Shown here piece after piece: positions 1 to 9,211 of a stretch of 64,000 bases of DNA (positions are counted from its first letter, which is position 1; every line of letters starts with the position of its first letter). The position numbers and the translations under genes are program-made. Below the pieces are notes generated by a model. It worked only from the letters and a program-made list of their open reading frames with translations. It had not been told where the DNA came from and did not search any database. This DNA comes from Ciceribacter thiooxidans (GTDB lineage: Bacteria; Pseudomonadota; Alphaproteobacteria; Rhizobiales; Rhizobiaceae): assembly GCF_014126615.1 (NCBI RefSeq), contig NZ_CP059896.1, positions 1,250,501 through 1,314,500 on the forward strand, written 5' to 3'.

Positions 1-560
1 AAGGGCGAGAGACCGAGCGACTTCGCGCCCTCGATCTGGCCGTTCGGAACGCTCTGGATGGCGCCGCGCAGGATTTCGGCCTGATAGGCGGCGGTGTTCA
101 TGGTCATCGACAGCAGTGCGCAGTACCAGGCTTCACGGAAAAACCACCAGAGGCCGACCGCCTCGATCTGCGGACGGAAGCTGCCGAGACCGTAATAGAT
201 GAGATAGATCTGGGCGAGCAGCGGCGTCCCGCGGAAGATGTAAACATAGGCGTAGGAGATACCGTTCAGCACCCGGTTCTTCGACATCCGGGCAAAGGCG
301 ATCGGCATTGAAAGGACTGCGCCGAAGAAGATGGAGGCGAAGACGAGCGTTGCCGTGACCCAGAGACCGGAGAGGTAGCGCGGTCCGTACTTGACGAATT
401 TGTCGGTGTCCCAGTTGCTGACCATCATGTAGATCAGCGAGAGCGCCAGCAGCCCCCAAAGGGCGAGGCCGACATACCCGATCAGCCGGCCCGCTGTCGT
501 GGGCTTCGCCGGCATGACGGGGGCGGGGCGGGGGGCGATGAGTTCGGTCGTGTAGCTCAT
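1..560 (-). CDS. Polar amino-acid ABC transporter permease (HisM-like), 3' end outside window
   Basis: Inner-membrane permease subunit of a polar amino-acid uptake ABC transporter. About 186 residues are visible and the C-terminus lies beyond base 1. After a short Pro-rich cytoplasmic start there is a first membrane helix, then the HisM-type core with conserved stretches such as YIFRGTPLLAQIYLIYYG and, at the visible end, the EGAKSLGLS-like EAA loop that contacts the ATPase. The start ATG (560) overlaps the stop of the upstream permease as ATGA, which implies translational coupling. The ATPase gene is expected just beyond the window. Substrate (Lys/Arg/His/octopine type) is inferred only from family and the neighbouring binding protein. 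Confidence 0.93.
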   Translation of the reverse strand, partial: MSYTTELIAPRPAPVMPAKPTTAGRLIGYVGLALWGLLALSLIYMMVSNWDTDKFVKYGPRYLSGLWVTATLVFASIFFGAVLSMPIAFARMSKNRVLNGISYAYVYIFRGTPLLAQIYLIYYGLGSFRPQIEAVGLWWFFREAWYCALLSMTMNTAAYQAEILRGAIQSVPNGQIEGAKSLGLSP

Positions 561-1357
561 CGGCGGGCCTCCGCACGACGGCTCCAGCGGTCGATGAGGC
601 TGAGGCCACCCGACGAAAGCACGGCCAGCCCGAGATAGAGGCCACAGGCGAGCACGTAGAAGAAGAAGGCTTCCTTGCTGACCTTCGCGGCAACGCCCGT
701 CTGACGCAGGATGTCGGTGAGGCCGATGACCGAAACGAGTGCCGTATCCTTCAGAAGGTTCATCCAGAGATTTCCGAGTCCGGGAAGGGCAATGCGGATC
801 AGCTGCGGCAGGATGACCAGCCGCATCGTCCGCCCGCGGTGAAGGCCGAGCGCGTCGCCGGCTTCGTACTGTCCCTGCGGAATGGCGCGGAAGGCCGAAA
901 GCAGCACTTCCGAGCAGTAGGAGGAAAATACGACCGAGAGTGCGATCATGCCGGAGGCGAAGGCGTTGATCTCGACACGTTCGTCGTAGCCGAAGGCGTT
1001 GAGCACGGCCTGGATCGCCATCTGCAGGCCGTAATAGACGATGAAGAGCGTGAGGAGCTCCGGAAGGCCTCGGAAGATCGTCGTGTATATACCACCGGCC
1101 AGTCTCAGGATCTTGTCCTGCGACTGCATGGCGAGTGCGATCATGAACCCCATCAGCAGCCCGACCGGCAACGTCGCCAGGGATAGCGTCACCGTGACCT
1201 TCACGCCGAAGGCGATTTCATCGCCCCACCCCTCGGGGCCGCACGATGCCAGAGTTGAGCCGAAGAGAGTAAAGAGGCCTGCAGGTCCGCAAAACGGATC
1301 AAACGTATATTGCACCCAGGCCCAGAGTGCGCCGATCGCGGAAAGTAATCCGCTCAT
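557..1357 (-). CDS. Polar amino-acid ABC transporter permease (HisQ-like)
   Basis: 266-residue inner-membrane permease that pairs with the downstream HisM-like subunit. It has about five hydrophobic helices, the TIFRGLPELLTLFIVYYG segment typical of His/Glu/Gln/Arg permeases, and an EAA loop near EAGDALGLHRG that docks the ATPase. It follows the binding-protein gene after about 114 bp that contain a perfect hairpin, and overlaps the next permease by four bases. The length is slightly above the usual 230-240 because of an extended periplasmic loop rich in Cys/Gly near residues 20-45. Family assignment is firm; substrate is inferred. Confidence 0.94.
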   Translation of the reverse strand: MSGLLSAIGALWAWVQYTFDPFCGPAGLFTLFGSTLASCGPEGWGDEIAFGVKVTVTLSLATLPVGLLMGFMIALAMQSQDKILRLAGGIYTTIFRGLPELLTLFIVYYGLQMAIQAVLNAFGYDERVEINAFASGMIALSVVFSSYCSEVLLSAFRAIPQGQYEAGDALGLHRGRTMRLVILPQLIRIALPGLGNLWMNLLKDTALVSVIGLTDILRQTGVAAKVSKEAFFFYVLACGLYLGLAVLSSGGLSLIDRWSRRAEARR

Positions 1358-1418
1358 GCCTGTTCCCCTGTCGCGGTCTGCGCCGCCTTGTCCTTGTTTC
1401 CGTCTGCACGAAACGTAA

Positions 1419-1445
1419 ATGGCGGAAGAACCTGCCTTCCGCCAT
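1419..1445 (-). terminator. Intercistronic stem-loop between binding-protein and permease genes
   Basis: Perfect 10-bp inverted repeat (atggcggaag / cttccgccat, 7-nt loop) in the gap after the binding-protein stop and before the permease start. It has no long T tract, so it is more likely a partial terminator or mRNA-stabilising hairpin. In such operons these let the binding protein be made in excess over the permeases. Position and pairing are seen directly; the role is inferred. Confidence 0.45.
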
Positions 1446-1471
1446 CCGTGAGCGATCTCCGAACCCGGCGA

Positions 1472-2248
1472 TTATTCGCCGTAAACGTCGAAGTCGAAGT
1501 ACTTGTCGTTGATTTCCTTGTACTTGCCGTTGGCGCGGATCGCCTTGATCGCAGCGCTGAACTTGTCGGCCAGCGCGGTTTCGCCCTTGCGGACGGCAAT
1601 GCCGGCACCGGGGCCGTTGATTTCGACATCCGGCGTCAGAGCCGCCATGATCTTGCAGCAAGCGCCGGCGTCCGACTTCACCCATTCCGACAGGACGACG
1701 ACGTCATCGATGACGGCGTCGACGCGGCCGCCTTCGAGGTCGAGCTTGTACTCGTCCGTCGTCGGGTAGAGCTTCAGCTCGGAATCGGGCATGTGCTTTT
1801 CAGCATAGTTGGCGTGGGTGGTGGACGACTGTGCGCCGAGGACCTTGCCCTTCAGGTCGTCTACCGTCTTGATATCCGAGTCCTTCGCAACGGCGATCGC
1901 CGGTCCGGTGTTGTAGTATTTCTCGGAGAAATCGACCTTTTCCAGCCGTTCCGGCGTGATCGACATGGAAGCGATGATGGCATCGAACTTCTTCGCCTGC
2001 AGGGCGGGAATGATGCCGTCCCAGTCCTGGGTGACGAATTCACATTCGACCTTCATTTCTTCGCAAAGCGCCCGGGCGATGTCGATGTCGAAGCCGACCA
2101 GGGTGCCGTCGGCCTGCAGGTTGTTGAAGGGCGGATAGGCGCCCTCGGTGCCGATGATCAGCTTTTCGCCTTCGGCCATGGCGTTGCCCGCGAAAAGCGA
2201 CATCGCGGCAATGGACACCGCTGCAAAGAAACGGGTGGAGATACGCAT
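1472..2248 (-). CDS. Periplasmic polar amino-acid binding protein (HisJ/ArgT/OccT family)
   Basis: 258-residue solute-binding protein (SBP family 3). Residues 1-25 form a signal peptide ending AMA, followed by the typical mature start GEKLIIGTEGAYPPFN. The lobe I/II signatures are visible: LVGFDIDIARALCEEM, the DWDGIIPAL segment, and the lobe-hinge region DDLKGKVLGAQSSTTH. A Cys-Cys pair (GACCK) and an earlier Cys suggest a periplasmic disulfide, as in HisJ relatives. It is the first gene of the operon, transcribed leftward before the two permeases. The ligand is probably a basic amino acid or opine, but the sequence does not fix which. Confidence 0.95.
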   Translation of the reverse strand: MRISTRFFAAVSIAAMSLFAGNAMAEGEKLIIGTEGAYPPFNNLQADGTLVGFDIDIARALCEEMKVECEFVTQDWDGIIPALQAKKFDAIIASMSITPERLEKVDFSEKYYNTGPAIAVAKDSDIKTVDDLKGKVLGAQSSTTHANYAEKHMPDSELKLYPTTDEYKLDLEGGRVDAVIDDVVVLSEWVKSDAGACCKIMAALTPDVEINGPGAGIAVRKGETALADKFSAAIKAIRANGKYKEINDKYFDFDVYGE

Positions 2249-2611
2249 AATGATCCTCTCTGTTGGTCATCCGCGCGGTTGTCATTCCCGCGCTCACTGG
2301 GATGGCGGCACCGAACGAGCCGGGCCTGCGGCGATATTCCTACTCTTTTTCACGGAAAATCAACAGCAAAGACGCCGTTATCCAAAAAACGCATGAGACT
2401 GTCGAGTTCGCGGTATGACGAGCAACAGTATTGCTCGCGGCGCCTAATTCCACCGCACATGAAACTTTTTCCGTTCAGCTACGGTTAATTTGCCGCAAAC
2501 TAGGGTCCGTTCACCTGGAGCGGGAGGACTAGTGAGGCGGACACAACTATGCCGTCATCTCTTGTTCGCTCCCAGGAAGTGCGTGGAGACACGCGTCACA
2601 AGGAAAACGAC
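2249..2611. other. Divergent intergenic region between binding-protein gene and OmpA-like gene
   Basis: 363 bp without a convincing gene; it must carry promoters for both flanking genes. The one clear structure is a 7-bp inverted repeat with a 5-nt spacer at 2419-2437 (cgagcaa-cagta-ttgctcg), which could be an operator. An in-frame ATG at 2549 extends the OmpA-like reading frame but would put 21 residues before a clean signal peptide, so I treat it as upstream sequence. Confidence 0.5.
2419..2437. promoter_or_regulatory. Inverted repeat, possible operator
   Basis: Perfect 7-bp arms around a 5-bp centre in the divergent promoter region. No family-specific consensus recognised; reported because it is the only dyad in this gap. 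Confidence 0.25.
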
Positions 2612-4729
2612 ATGACTTTGAGATCAAAACTGTTCGCCACGGTCGCCCTGCCGGTTCTCTCGGCGGCCATCGTCGTGGAGCCGGTGGCCGCGCGCGCCGT
2701 CTCGCAGGCTCAGGAGGCTGTCGCCCCGTCCGCTCGCGGGGAGCAGGGAATTCTTGTCGCGCAGGTAACCTGCGGCGACGGAAGCGAGGCCGAATCGGCC
2801 GATGCCTGTCCCCAAGCGCCGGCCGAGCAACAGGCACCGGCTGAAGAACAGCAGGCACCTGCCGATGAGCAGCCACCCGTAGAGGAACAACAGCCACCGG
2901 CCGAGGAACAGCAGGCGCCGGCCGCGGAACCGGCTCCTCAGGAACAACAGGCGCCGGCCGAAGAGCAAGCACCCGCGGCCGAGCCGCAGGCCCCGGCAGA
3001 AGAGCAGCCGCCTGCAGAGGAACAACAGGCACCTGCCGATGAGCAGCCGGCTCCGGCCGAGGAACAGGCTCCGGCGGAAGAGCAACAGGCCCCTGCCGAA
3101 GAGCCGCAGGCTCCGGCCGAGGAGCAACAGGCCCCTGCCGATGAGCCGCAGGCTCCGGCCGAGGAGCAACAGGCACCTGCCGATGAGCAGCCCGCTCCCG
3201 CCGAGGAGCAGGCACCGGCTGAGGAGCAACAGGCCCCTGCCGAAGAGCCGCAGGCTCCGGCCGAAGATCAACAGGCGCCTGCAGAGCAGCAACAGGCCCC
3301 CGCCGAAGAGCAGCAGGTTCCGACGGAAGAACAGCAGGCTCCGGCCCCGGACGCCACGCAGGGAGAAGCCCCGGCCGCTCCCGACCAGTCGTCCGCCGAC
3401 CAGGCGCCGGAGCAGCAGGGTGAGCAGGCCGTAATCCCGGCCGTCGAGCCTCCGGAAGAGGCTCCTGTTCCGGAAATCGTCGATACGAGGACCGAAGAAG
3501 AGAAGCTGCAGATCGCCGAAGATCCCTCGAAGACGGCCGAGACGGTCGTCCTGCCGGTCGACAACGGCGCTGCCGTTCTCGACAGCGACAAGGATGCCGA
3601 CAATTCCGGAGGCGAGGGCGTGCGTGAACAGCGCATGCAATTGAGGTCGGAAGAGCCGGTCGCCCCGCCGCCGGAAAGTGATGCGGCTGCGCAGGCGGAA
3701 GCGATCCAGGTGGAGCAGCAGACCCTCGAGGCTAACATCAAGGAAGAGGGAACGAGGCTCGATGCGGCGCCCACCTTCCAGGTGCCCCAGACGGTCATCA
3801 ACAACGTGACCAACGTCACCAATGTGACCAACAACACGGTGACCCAGAACAACGTGTCCAACCAGGTCACGGAGGTAAGGGTCATCGATCAGGTCGACGA
3901 CCGTATGATTATCAACGTCGGAGATCAGATCGTCGTCCGCGGCGACGAGCGTGAGCGCATTCGCTATGACGCCCAGGACAGCTACTATGAGGAGCTGTCG
4001 CGTGGCCGCGTTCGCGAAACGGTCGTCCGTGAAAACGGAACGCGGATCGTCACCGTCTACAACCGCTATGGTGATATCATCCAGCGCTCACGCGTCACGG
4101 AGGACGGCGACGAATACGTGCTGTTCTACGCTCCGGAGGCGGATACGGATCGCCCGCACGTTTATGTCGACGTCGGACGCAGCCTTCCGCCGATGCGCCT
4201 CACCGTGCCGCTCGACGACTATATCGTCACCGTCTCGGACGAGCCCGACCGTAACTACTACGACTTCCTCGCCCAGCCGCCGGTCGAACGGGTGGAACGC
4301 GTCTATTCGATCGAGGAAGTGAAGTCGTCGGCGCGTCTGCGCGACAAGGTCCGCCGTATCGATCTCGACACCATCACCTTCGCGTCCGGATCGGCGGAAG
4401 TGCCGCTCGCCCAGGCCAAGACGCTCCGCAAGGTTGCGGAAGCGATGGAGAAGGTGCTGGCGAAGGATCCCGGCGAGGTCTTCCTCATCGAAGGTCACAC
4501 GGACGCCGTCGGCTCCGATCGCTCGAACCTCGTGCTTTCGGACCAGCGCGCCGAAACGGTCGCCAACCTGCTGACCGAAGTCTACGGCATCCCGCCGGAG
4601 AACATGTCGGTCCAGGGGTATGGCGAGCGGTACCTCAAGATCCGTACGCAGGCCGCCGAGCAGCAGAACCGGCGTGTGACCATCCGCCGTGTCACGCCGC
4701 TGGTACGCCCGGTTGCGGCGAACCGTTAA
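2612..4729 (+). CDS. OmpA-family outer-membrane/peptidoglycan-binding protein with long PAEEQQ repeat
   Basis: 705 residues. The ATG at 2612 is preceded by AAGGAAAA and gives a signal peptide (about residues 1-29, ending ARA). Residues about 68-250 are a low-complexity tract of 9-10-residue units of the form APAEEQQ/APADEQ. A spacer follows with a striking Asn/Thr/Val stretch (NNVTNVTNVTNNTVTQNN, around residue 400). Next is a beta-rich region of unknown fold. The C-terminal OmpA-like domain (about 578-690) contains GHTDAVGSDRSN and LSDQRAETV, the residues that grip diaminopimelate in peptidoglycan. No N-terminal beta-barrel is obvious, so it is probably an envelope tether rather than a porin. 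Codon use matches its neighbours. A strong terminator follows. Confidence 0.88.
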   Translation: MTLRSKLFATVALPVLSAAIVVEPVAARAVSQAQEAVAPSARGEQGILVAQVTCGDGSEAESADACPQAPAEQQAPAEEQQAPADEQPPVEEQQPPAEEQQAPAAEPAPQEQQAPAEEQAPAAEPQAPAEEQPPAEEQQAPADEQPAPAEEQAPAEEQQAPAEEPQAPAEEQQAPADEPQAPAEEQQAPADEQPAPAEEQAPAEEQQAPAEEPQAPAEDQQAPAEQQQAPAEEQQVPTEEQQAPAPDATQGEAPAAPDQSSADQAPEQQGEQAVIPAVEPPEEAPVPEIVDTRTEEEKLQIAEDPSKTAETVVLPVDNGAAVLDSDKDADNSGGEGVREQRMQLRSEEPVAPPPESDAAAQAEAIQVEQQTLEANIKEEGTRLDAAPTFQVPQTVINNVTNVTNVTNNTVTQNNVSNQVTEVRVIDQVDDRMIINVGDQIVVRGDERERIRYDAQDSYYEELSRGRVRETVVRENGTRIVTVYNRYGDIIQRSRVTEDGDEYVLFYAPEADTDRPHVYVDVGRSLPPMRLTVPLDDYIVTVSDEPDRNYYDFLAQPPVERVERVYSIEEVKSSARLRDKVRRIDLDTITFASGSAEVPLAQAKTLRKVAEAMEKVLAKDPGEVFLIEGHTDAVGSDRSNLVLSDQRAETVANLLTEVYGIPPENMSVQGYGERYLKIRTQAAEQQNRRVTIRRVTPLVRPVAANR
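2815..3354 (+). repeat. In-gene Pro/Ala/Glu/Gln tandem repeat
   Basis: About 540 bp of degenerate tandem units, mostly 21-30 bp, encoding variations on APAEEQQ. Some larger blocks recur nearly unchanged; for example the CCTGCCGATGAGC-containing block appears several times. All are multiples of three and in frame, so copy-number change would lengthen or shorten the linker without breaking the protein. Confidence 0.85.
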
Positions 4730-4754
4730 GCACGGCACAGACGGTAAGAGAAAG

Positions 4755-4786
4755 AAAGGGCCGCCGGCATCTGCCGGCGGCCCTTT
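4755..4786. terminator. Bidirectional Rho-independent terminator
   Basis: Very stable GC stem of about 14 bp (aaagggccgccggc / gccggcggcccttt), flanked by A-rich and T-rich ends so that both strands end in T residues. It lies exactly between the stop codons of the rightward OmpA-like gene and the leftward mobB. Confidence 0.9.
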
Positions 4787-4793
4787 CGCCTGT

Positions 4794-5327
4794 TCAGGCG
4801 GATGCGGGGGAAACCGGGGGCAAGCCGGTGACGCGGGCGACGAAATCGGCGATCGCGACCGTGTCGTCGAGATCGAACACGGGCAAGGCAGTGTCGGTCA
4901 CGGGGTGATCGGCGGCAATCGCGACGATGTGCGGATCGGTGGGGGCGAGCGGCTCCCGGCTCTTCGCTTCGAGCCGTCGCGCTTCGATCTTCGGGACAGG
5001 TTCGCGCTTGTATCCCTCGATCAGGACGAGATCGCAGGGCGCAATCCGCGCCAGGATTTCCGCGAAGCTGGGTTCCGGCGCGCCGCGCAGCTCGTGCATG
5101 ATGGCGTAGCGTGTTCCCGAGACGATCGTCACTTCATGCGCACCCGCCTCGCGGTGGCGGTAGCTGTCGGCGCCGACCTTGTCGATGTCGAAGTCGTGGT
5201 GAGCGTGCTTGATGGTCGAGATCCGGTAGCCACGGCGGGTGAACTCGGCGACGAGGCGGACGGCGAGGCCCGTCTTGCCGGAATTCTTCCAGCCGGAAAT
5301 GCCGAAGATCCTTGGCGTTGCCGTCAT
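4794..5327 (-). CDS. mobB: Molybdopterin-guanine dinucleotide biosynthesis protein B
   Basis: 177-residue P-loop GTPase that assists MobA in making the guanylated molybdenum cofactor. The Walker A loop is GWKNSGKT (residues 12-19), followed by the family-typical [28 protein letters not shown] and later LVLIEGYK, hallmarks of MobB. The start was placed at the ATG (5327) that overlaps the mobA stop as ATGA and sits just before the P-loop; the longer upstream frame lies inside mobA. It is the last gene of EamA-mobA-mobB and ends at the shared terminator. Confidence 0.95.
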   Translation of the reverse strand: MTATPRIFGISGWKNSGKTGLAVRLVAEFTRRGYRISTIKHAHHDFDIDKVGADSYRHREAGAHEVTIVSGTRYAIMHELRGAPEPSFAEILARIAPCDLVLIEGYKREPVPKIEARRLEAKSREPLAPTDPHIVAIAADHPVTDTALPVFDLDDTVAIADFVARVTGLPPVSPASA

Positions 5328-5944
5328 CCGTCTTCCTCCTCCAGAAAGGCCTTCGCGAGGGCGAGTTCGTCGGGCGTGTTGACGTTGTAGAGCGGATCGA
5401 GCGGGCCACGTTTTGTCTCGATCGGCGGAAAATCGACGGCCGCCGACGGATGGCGCGCGATGAAGGCCTGGAGCCTGCGATTTCCGGGATCTGCCAGCCA
5501 TTCCTCGAGATCGTCGGCAACTGCAATCGGCCAGAGCGCGATCACCGGATGGGACCTTCCCATCGATGAGGCGACGACGATGGCGTCATCCGTGGGCAGG
5601 GCGGCCTCCAGTCGCTCCACGAGATCACACGGAAGGAACGGTGTATCCGCCGGTACTGTTACGATATGTCGGGGCGGCCGCGCCAGCTTTTCGGCGTGAC
5701 GCAGACCGGCGAGCACGCCCGCGAGCGGTCCCGGATGGCCGGCGATGGTATCCGGTACGAGCGGCAGTCCGAGCCCGGCATCGGCACCCTCGGGCGCATT
5801 GACGACGAGCGACGAAACCTGCGGTGCCAGCCGCTCGGCGACGTGCCGTATCATCGTCTTGCCGCCGAGGAGCACGGCGGCTTTGTTCTCGCCCATGCGG
5901 CGAGAGAGGCCGCCGGCGAGGATGATGCCGGGTGATCTGGTCAT
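5324..5944 (-). CDS. mobA: Molybdenum cofactor guanylyltransferase
   Basis: 206-residue nucleotidyltransferase that transfers GMP from GTP to molybdopterin, giving the MGD cofactor used by DMSO-reductase-family enzymes. The N-terminal GTP-binding signature [15 protein letters not shown] is present. [10 protein letters not shown] gives the metal-binding Asp, and SHPVIALWP and PLYNVNTP are conserved family segments. Start at 5944 (ATG) overlaps the EamA stop as ATGA, and its own stop overlaps mobB the same way. The three genes therefore form a tightly coupled unit. Confidence 0.96.
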   Translation of the reverse strand: MTRSPGIILAGGLSRRMGENKAAVLLGGKTMIRHVAERLAPQVSSLVVNAPEGADAGLGLPLVPDTIAGHPGPLAGVLAGLRHAEKLARPPRHIVTVPADTPFLPCDLVERLEAALPTDDAIVVASSMGRSHPVIALWPIAVADDLEEWLADPGNRRLQAFIARHPSAAVDFPPIETKRGPLDPLYNVNTPDELALAKAFLEEEDG

Positions 5945-6816
5945 AGCCCCGCCTTTCGCTTGTTTTCCCGGTAGAAGGCATAGAGACCCGACGCGATGAC
6001 GATTGCGGTTCCGGTCATCATCCAGACGTCCGGCACTTCGCCGAAGACCACGAGTCCGAGGCCGACCGCCCAAAGGAGGCTGGTATAGCGGAACGGTGCG
6101 ATGAAGGAGATCTCGCCGGTGCGCATCGCCATGATGATCGCCTGATAGCCGACGAAGACGAGCACCGAGGCGAGCGCGAGAAGCCAGAACAATTCGCCCG
6201 TCATCGGCTGCCATCCGCCGAAGGGCTGGACGAGCAGGGCGCCCGCAACGGCGTTTCCTGCCGCCGAGAAGAGCGTGACGCTGAGCGATGATACGCCCGC
6301 ATGAATGCGCTTCGTCACGAGATCGCGGGCAGCCGCAGAAAATACGCTGCCGACGACGTAAAGAGAGGCGAGCGTGAAGCCTTCCGGTCCCGGGCGGATG
6401 ATGATCATGACGCCGATGAAGCCGACGATGATCGCCGTCCAGCGCCGCCAGCCGACCGGCTCTCCGAGGAAGAGGGCGGCCCCCAGCGTGACGGCGAGCG
6501 GCAGCGATTGCAGGATGGACGCGGCATTGCCGAGCGGAATCTGTCCGAGGGCGGAGAGATAGGCGATCGCCGCCGTTACCTCGAAGAGGACGCGCAGTGC
6601 GACCATCGGCTGAAAAAGGGTGCGAATATGATCGAGCGCATTCATGCGCCGCGCGATTATGTAAACGAGAATGCTCGTCAGTATCCCGCGGATGAGCATG
6701 ATCTGCCCGACATTCATGTAGGGTGTCACCGACTTGATCACCGCATCGTTGCAGGTGAAGCCCGCCATCGACATCATCATCAGGATGGCGCCCGTGGTAT
6801 TCCTGGACAGTTTCAT
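5941..6816 (-). CDS. EamA/DMT-family drug-metabolite transporter
   Basis: 291-residue membrane protein with about ten hydrophobic helices in two EamA halves; glycine/proline-rich helices and the [12 protein letters not shown] and [12 protein letters not shown] segments mark the end of each half. Start chosen at ATG 6816, where a membrane helix begins within 10 residues; the longer frame adds a non-hydrophobic Arg/Ser-rich tail. It is the first gene of a coupled operon with mobA and mobB. Substrate is unknown. The coupling suggests, but does not prove, a link to molybdenum-cofactor metabolism. Confidence 0.9.
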   Translation of the reverse strand: MKLSRNTTGAILMMMSMAGFTCNDAVIKSVTPYMNVGQIMLIRGILTSILVYIIARRMNALDHIRTLFQPMVALRVLFEVTAAIAYLSALGQIPLGNAASILQSLPLAVTLGAALFLGEPVGWRRWTAIIVGFIGVMIIIRPGPEGFTLASLYVVGSVFSAAARDLVTKRIHAGVSSLSVTLFSAAGNAVAGALLVQPFGGWQPMTGELFWLLALASVLVFVGYQAIIMAMRTGEISFIAPFRYTSLLWAVGLGLVVFGEVPDVWMMTGTAIVIASGLYAFYRENKRKAGL

Positions 6817-7031
6817 TCCATATCTTTCCGGGGAGGGGATTTGCTTCCAGGACCTGGAGGTGTTCTTCCGCGACGGACAGCGCAGACCGCCCACCGGCGA
6901 ATCTGCGAAATCGTCACGCCGTGGAGAGGACACGGCAATGCGGCGTCGTGCAACATCAAATTCGAATTCGCTTGCATGTTGCGATCACGGGCGTCGCGGC
7001 GGAGAAGGAATGGCAGGCGGAACGGGGCGGA

Positions 7032-8081
7032 TCAGCCGCCGGTCACGCTCATATGGCGGGCGACGGCGGGACGGCGATGGTCGCGGTCGATGATGAAGTC
7101 GTGACCCTTTGGCTTGCGCGAGATGGCCTCGTCGATCGCTGCCGCAAGCAGGGTATCGTCGTCCGAGGCCCTCAGCGCCGCCCTGAGGTCGGCCGCATCG
7201 TCCTGGCCGAGGCACATGTAGAGCGTGCCGGTGCAGGTGAGGCGCACCCGGTTGCAGCTCTCGCAGAAGTTATGGGTGAGCGGCGTGATGAAGCCGAGGC
7301 GTCCACCGGTCTCCTTCACCTCGACATAGCGGGCCGGGCCGCCGGTGCGATAGGGAATGTCGGAAAGAGTGAACTGGCTTTCGAGCCGTTGCCGGACGGT
7401 CGAGAGCGGCAGGTAGCGGTCCGTGCGGTCTTCTCCGGTTTCGCCCATCGGCATCGTCTCGATCAGCGTCAGGTCCATGTCGTTGCCGTGGGCGTAACGC
7501 AGCAGGTCCGCAATCTCGTCCTCGTTGAAGTCCTTCAACGCGACGGCATTGAGCTTGACGCGAATGCCCGCCTTCTGCGCCGCCTTGACGCCCTCCATCA
7601 CCTTGGCGAAGTCGCCCCAACGGGTGATCTCGGCGAATTTCCGTGGATCGAGGGTATCGAGCGAGACGTTGATGCGGCGGACACCGCAGTCGGCGAGTTC
7701 GCCGGCAAAACGGGCGAGCTGCGAACCGTTCGTCGTCAGCGTGAGTTCGTCGAGCGCACCGCTCTCAAGATGCCGTGCGAGACTGCGGATGAGGAACATG
7801 ATGTTCTTGCGCACCAGCGGTTCGCCACCGGTGAGTCTCAGCTTGCGAACACCCTTGGCGACGAAGGCCGAGCAGAGCCTGTCGAGCTCCTCCAGCGTGA
7901 GGAGATCCTTCTTCGGCAGGAAGTTCATGTTTTCCGCCATGCAATAGGTGCAGCGGAAATCGCACCGGTCGGTGACCGAGACACGCAGGTAGGAGACCAT
8001 GCGGCCGAACGGGTCGATCATGGGCGCGCTGTCGAGCGCAGGGCCTGCGGCCTTTCCGAACGAACCTGGGCTGTAGTTCAA
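7032..8081 (-). CDS. moaA: GTP 3',8-cyclase (molybdenum cofactor biosynthesis protein A)
   Basis: 349-residue radical-SAM enzyme for the first step of molybdopterin synthesis, converting GTP to 3',8-cyclo-7,8-dihydro-GTP with MoaC acting next. The N-terminal cluster motif is CxxxCxxC (C40, C44, C47 counting from the TTG). The C-terminal cluster motif reads [14 protein letters not shown], and the protein ends in the conserved Gly-Gly needed for activity. I chose a TTG start (8081) because GGAGGAG lies 7 nt upstream; the ATG at 8117 lacks a good ribosome site. It is transcribed toward the EamA-mobA-mobB unit but separated by 215 bp. Confidence 0.96.
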   Translation of the reverse strand: MNYSPGSFGKAAGPALDSAPMIDPFGRMVSYLRVSVTDRCDFRCTYCMAENMNFLPKKDLLTLEELDRLCSAFVAKGVRKLRLTGGEPLVRKNIMFLIRSLARHLESGALDELTLTTNGSQLARFAGELADCGVRRINVSLDTLDPRKFAEITRWGDFAKVMEGVKAAQKAGIRVKLNAVALKDFNEDEIADLLRYAHGNDMDLTLIETMPMGETGEDRTDRYLPLSTVRQRLESQFTLSDIPYRTGGPARYVEVKETGGRLGFITPLTHNFCESCNRVRLTCTGTLYMCLGQDDAADLRAALRASDDDTLLAAAIDEAISRKPKGHDFIIDRDHRRPAVARHMSVTGG

Positions 8082-8226
8082 GGCATCTCCTCCGTATTGA
8101 GGGTAATTTGGTGACATCCGCTCCGCTCGTCAAGCAACCAGGTCGGGCAGAGTGACGGCAAAATGGCTTGCATGGGCAAGGAGCGCCGCTTAGTTCTGGT
8201 CTCCGACCACCCGGGGAGTACCGATC

Positions 8227-8589
8227 ATGAGTGAGTTCTGGCCGACCGAACTGAAGGTTTCCAAAGACCGCCGGCAATTGTCGGTCGCCTTCGACGACGG
8301 CACTTCTTTCGCGCTGCCGGCGGAGATGCTGCGGGTTCTGTCACCCTCGGCGGAGGTCAAGGGCCACGGGCCGGGGCAGGAAGTGACTGTGCCGGGGAAA
8401 CGCAATGTGTCCATCACCGCGGTTCATCCGACCGGCAACTACGCCGTGCGCATCGCCTTCGACGACGGTCACGACAGCGGTATCTTTACCTGGTCCTATC
8501 TGCGGGAACTCGGGCAGAAGGGCGGCGAACTCTTCGCAGAATACGAGCGCAAGCTTTCCGAGAAGGCGTTGAGTCGCGATGGTCTATAA
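8227..8589 (+). CDS. DUF971 domain protein (gamma-butyrobetaine hydroxylase-like N-terminal domain)
   Basis: 120-residue stand-alone protein. Its body is the DUF971 domain: LPAEMLRVLSPSAEVKGH, then VPGKRNVSITAVHPTGNYAVRIAFDDGHDSGIFTWSYLRELG. This domain occurs fused to Fe-S assembly or hydroxylase proteins and as small stand-alone proteins often near Moco or Fe-S genes. It is divergent from moaA, which fits that pattern. No catalytic residues can be assigned. GGGGAG upstream supports the ATG at 8227. Confidence 0.85.
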   Translation: MSEFWPTELKVSKDRRQLSVAFDDGTSFALPAEMLRVLSPSAEVKGHGPGQEVTVPGKRNVSITAVHPTGNYAVRIAFDDGHDSGIFTWSYLRELGQKGGELFAEYERKLSEKALSRDGL

Positions 8590-8611
8590 AAGCGAGAGGA
8601 GGGGCAGTGGA

Positions 8612-9199
8612 ATGAATACCGCACGGCTAGAGGCATTCAGCGACGGCGTCCTTGCGATCGTGATCACGATCATGGTGCTTGAACTCAAGATACCCCACGA
8701 TGCAGAGCTTTCGGCGATTGTTCCGCTGCTGCCGGTGTTCCTGAGCTATATCTTGAGCTTTGTTTACGTGGGGATCTACTGGAACAACCATCACCATCTG
8801 CTGACCTTCGGTACCCGCGCTACGGCGCGCGAGATGTGGGCCAACATGCACCTCCTGTTCTGGCTATCGCTCGTCCCGTTCGCCACCGGTTGGGTGGGAG
8901 AGTCCCACGGCTCGGCGATGCCGGCCGCCTGCTACGGCTTCGTTTTGCTGATGGCGGCCATCGCCTACAAAATTCTTCAGATACAGATCATCTCGTCGTC
9001 CGGCCGCCGTGACGAACTCAGGGCCGCACTCGGTCGCGACGTCAAGGGCCTGATTTCTCCGATGATCTATCTGGTGGCGATCGGCCTCGCCTTCGTCACG
9101 CCCATGATCTCCTATGCGCTCTATGCCTTGGTCGCGCTGATGTGGATCGTGCCCGACCGGCGGCTCGAACGGGTTGTCGGCGAAAAACGGGCGGCCTGA
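8612..9199 (+). CDS. TMEM175-family (DUF1211) potassium channel-like membrane protein
   Basis: 195 residues with about six hydrophobic helices. Near the N-terminus is the family signature FSDGVLAIVITIMVLELK, which forms the pore-lining first helix and selectivity constriction in bacterial TMEM175 K+ channels. NNHHHLL and a second conserved Trp-rich helix follow. ATG 8612 was chosen because GAGAGGAGGGG precedes it and the signature starts within ten residues; an upstream ATG lies inside the DUF971 gene. Ion selectivity is family knowledge only. Confidence 0.87.
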   Translation: MNTARLEAFSDGVLAIVITIMVLELKIPHDAELSAIVPLLPVFLSYILSFVYVGIYWNNHHHLLTFGTRATAREMWANMHLLFWLSLVPFATGWVGESHGSAMPAACYGFVLLMAAIAYKILQIQIISSSGRRDELRAALGRDVKGLISPMIYLVAIGLAFVTPMISYALYALVALMWIVPDRRLERVVGEKRAA

Positions 9200-9211
9200 A
9201 CACAAAGGTGG

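Noticed and set aside
2815..3354. CRISPR-like regular spacing
   Set aside because: Units are in-frame protein repeats without unique spacers, inside a clear gene.
6950..6982. Inverted repeat gcaacat...atgttgc with an inner aattcgaatt palindrome, 50 bp past moaA
   Set aside because: Short arms with a 19-nt loop and no T run; not enough to call a terminator or operator.
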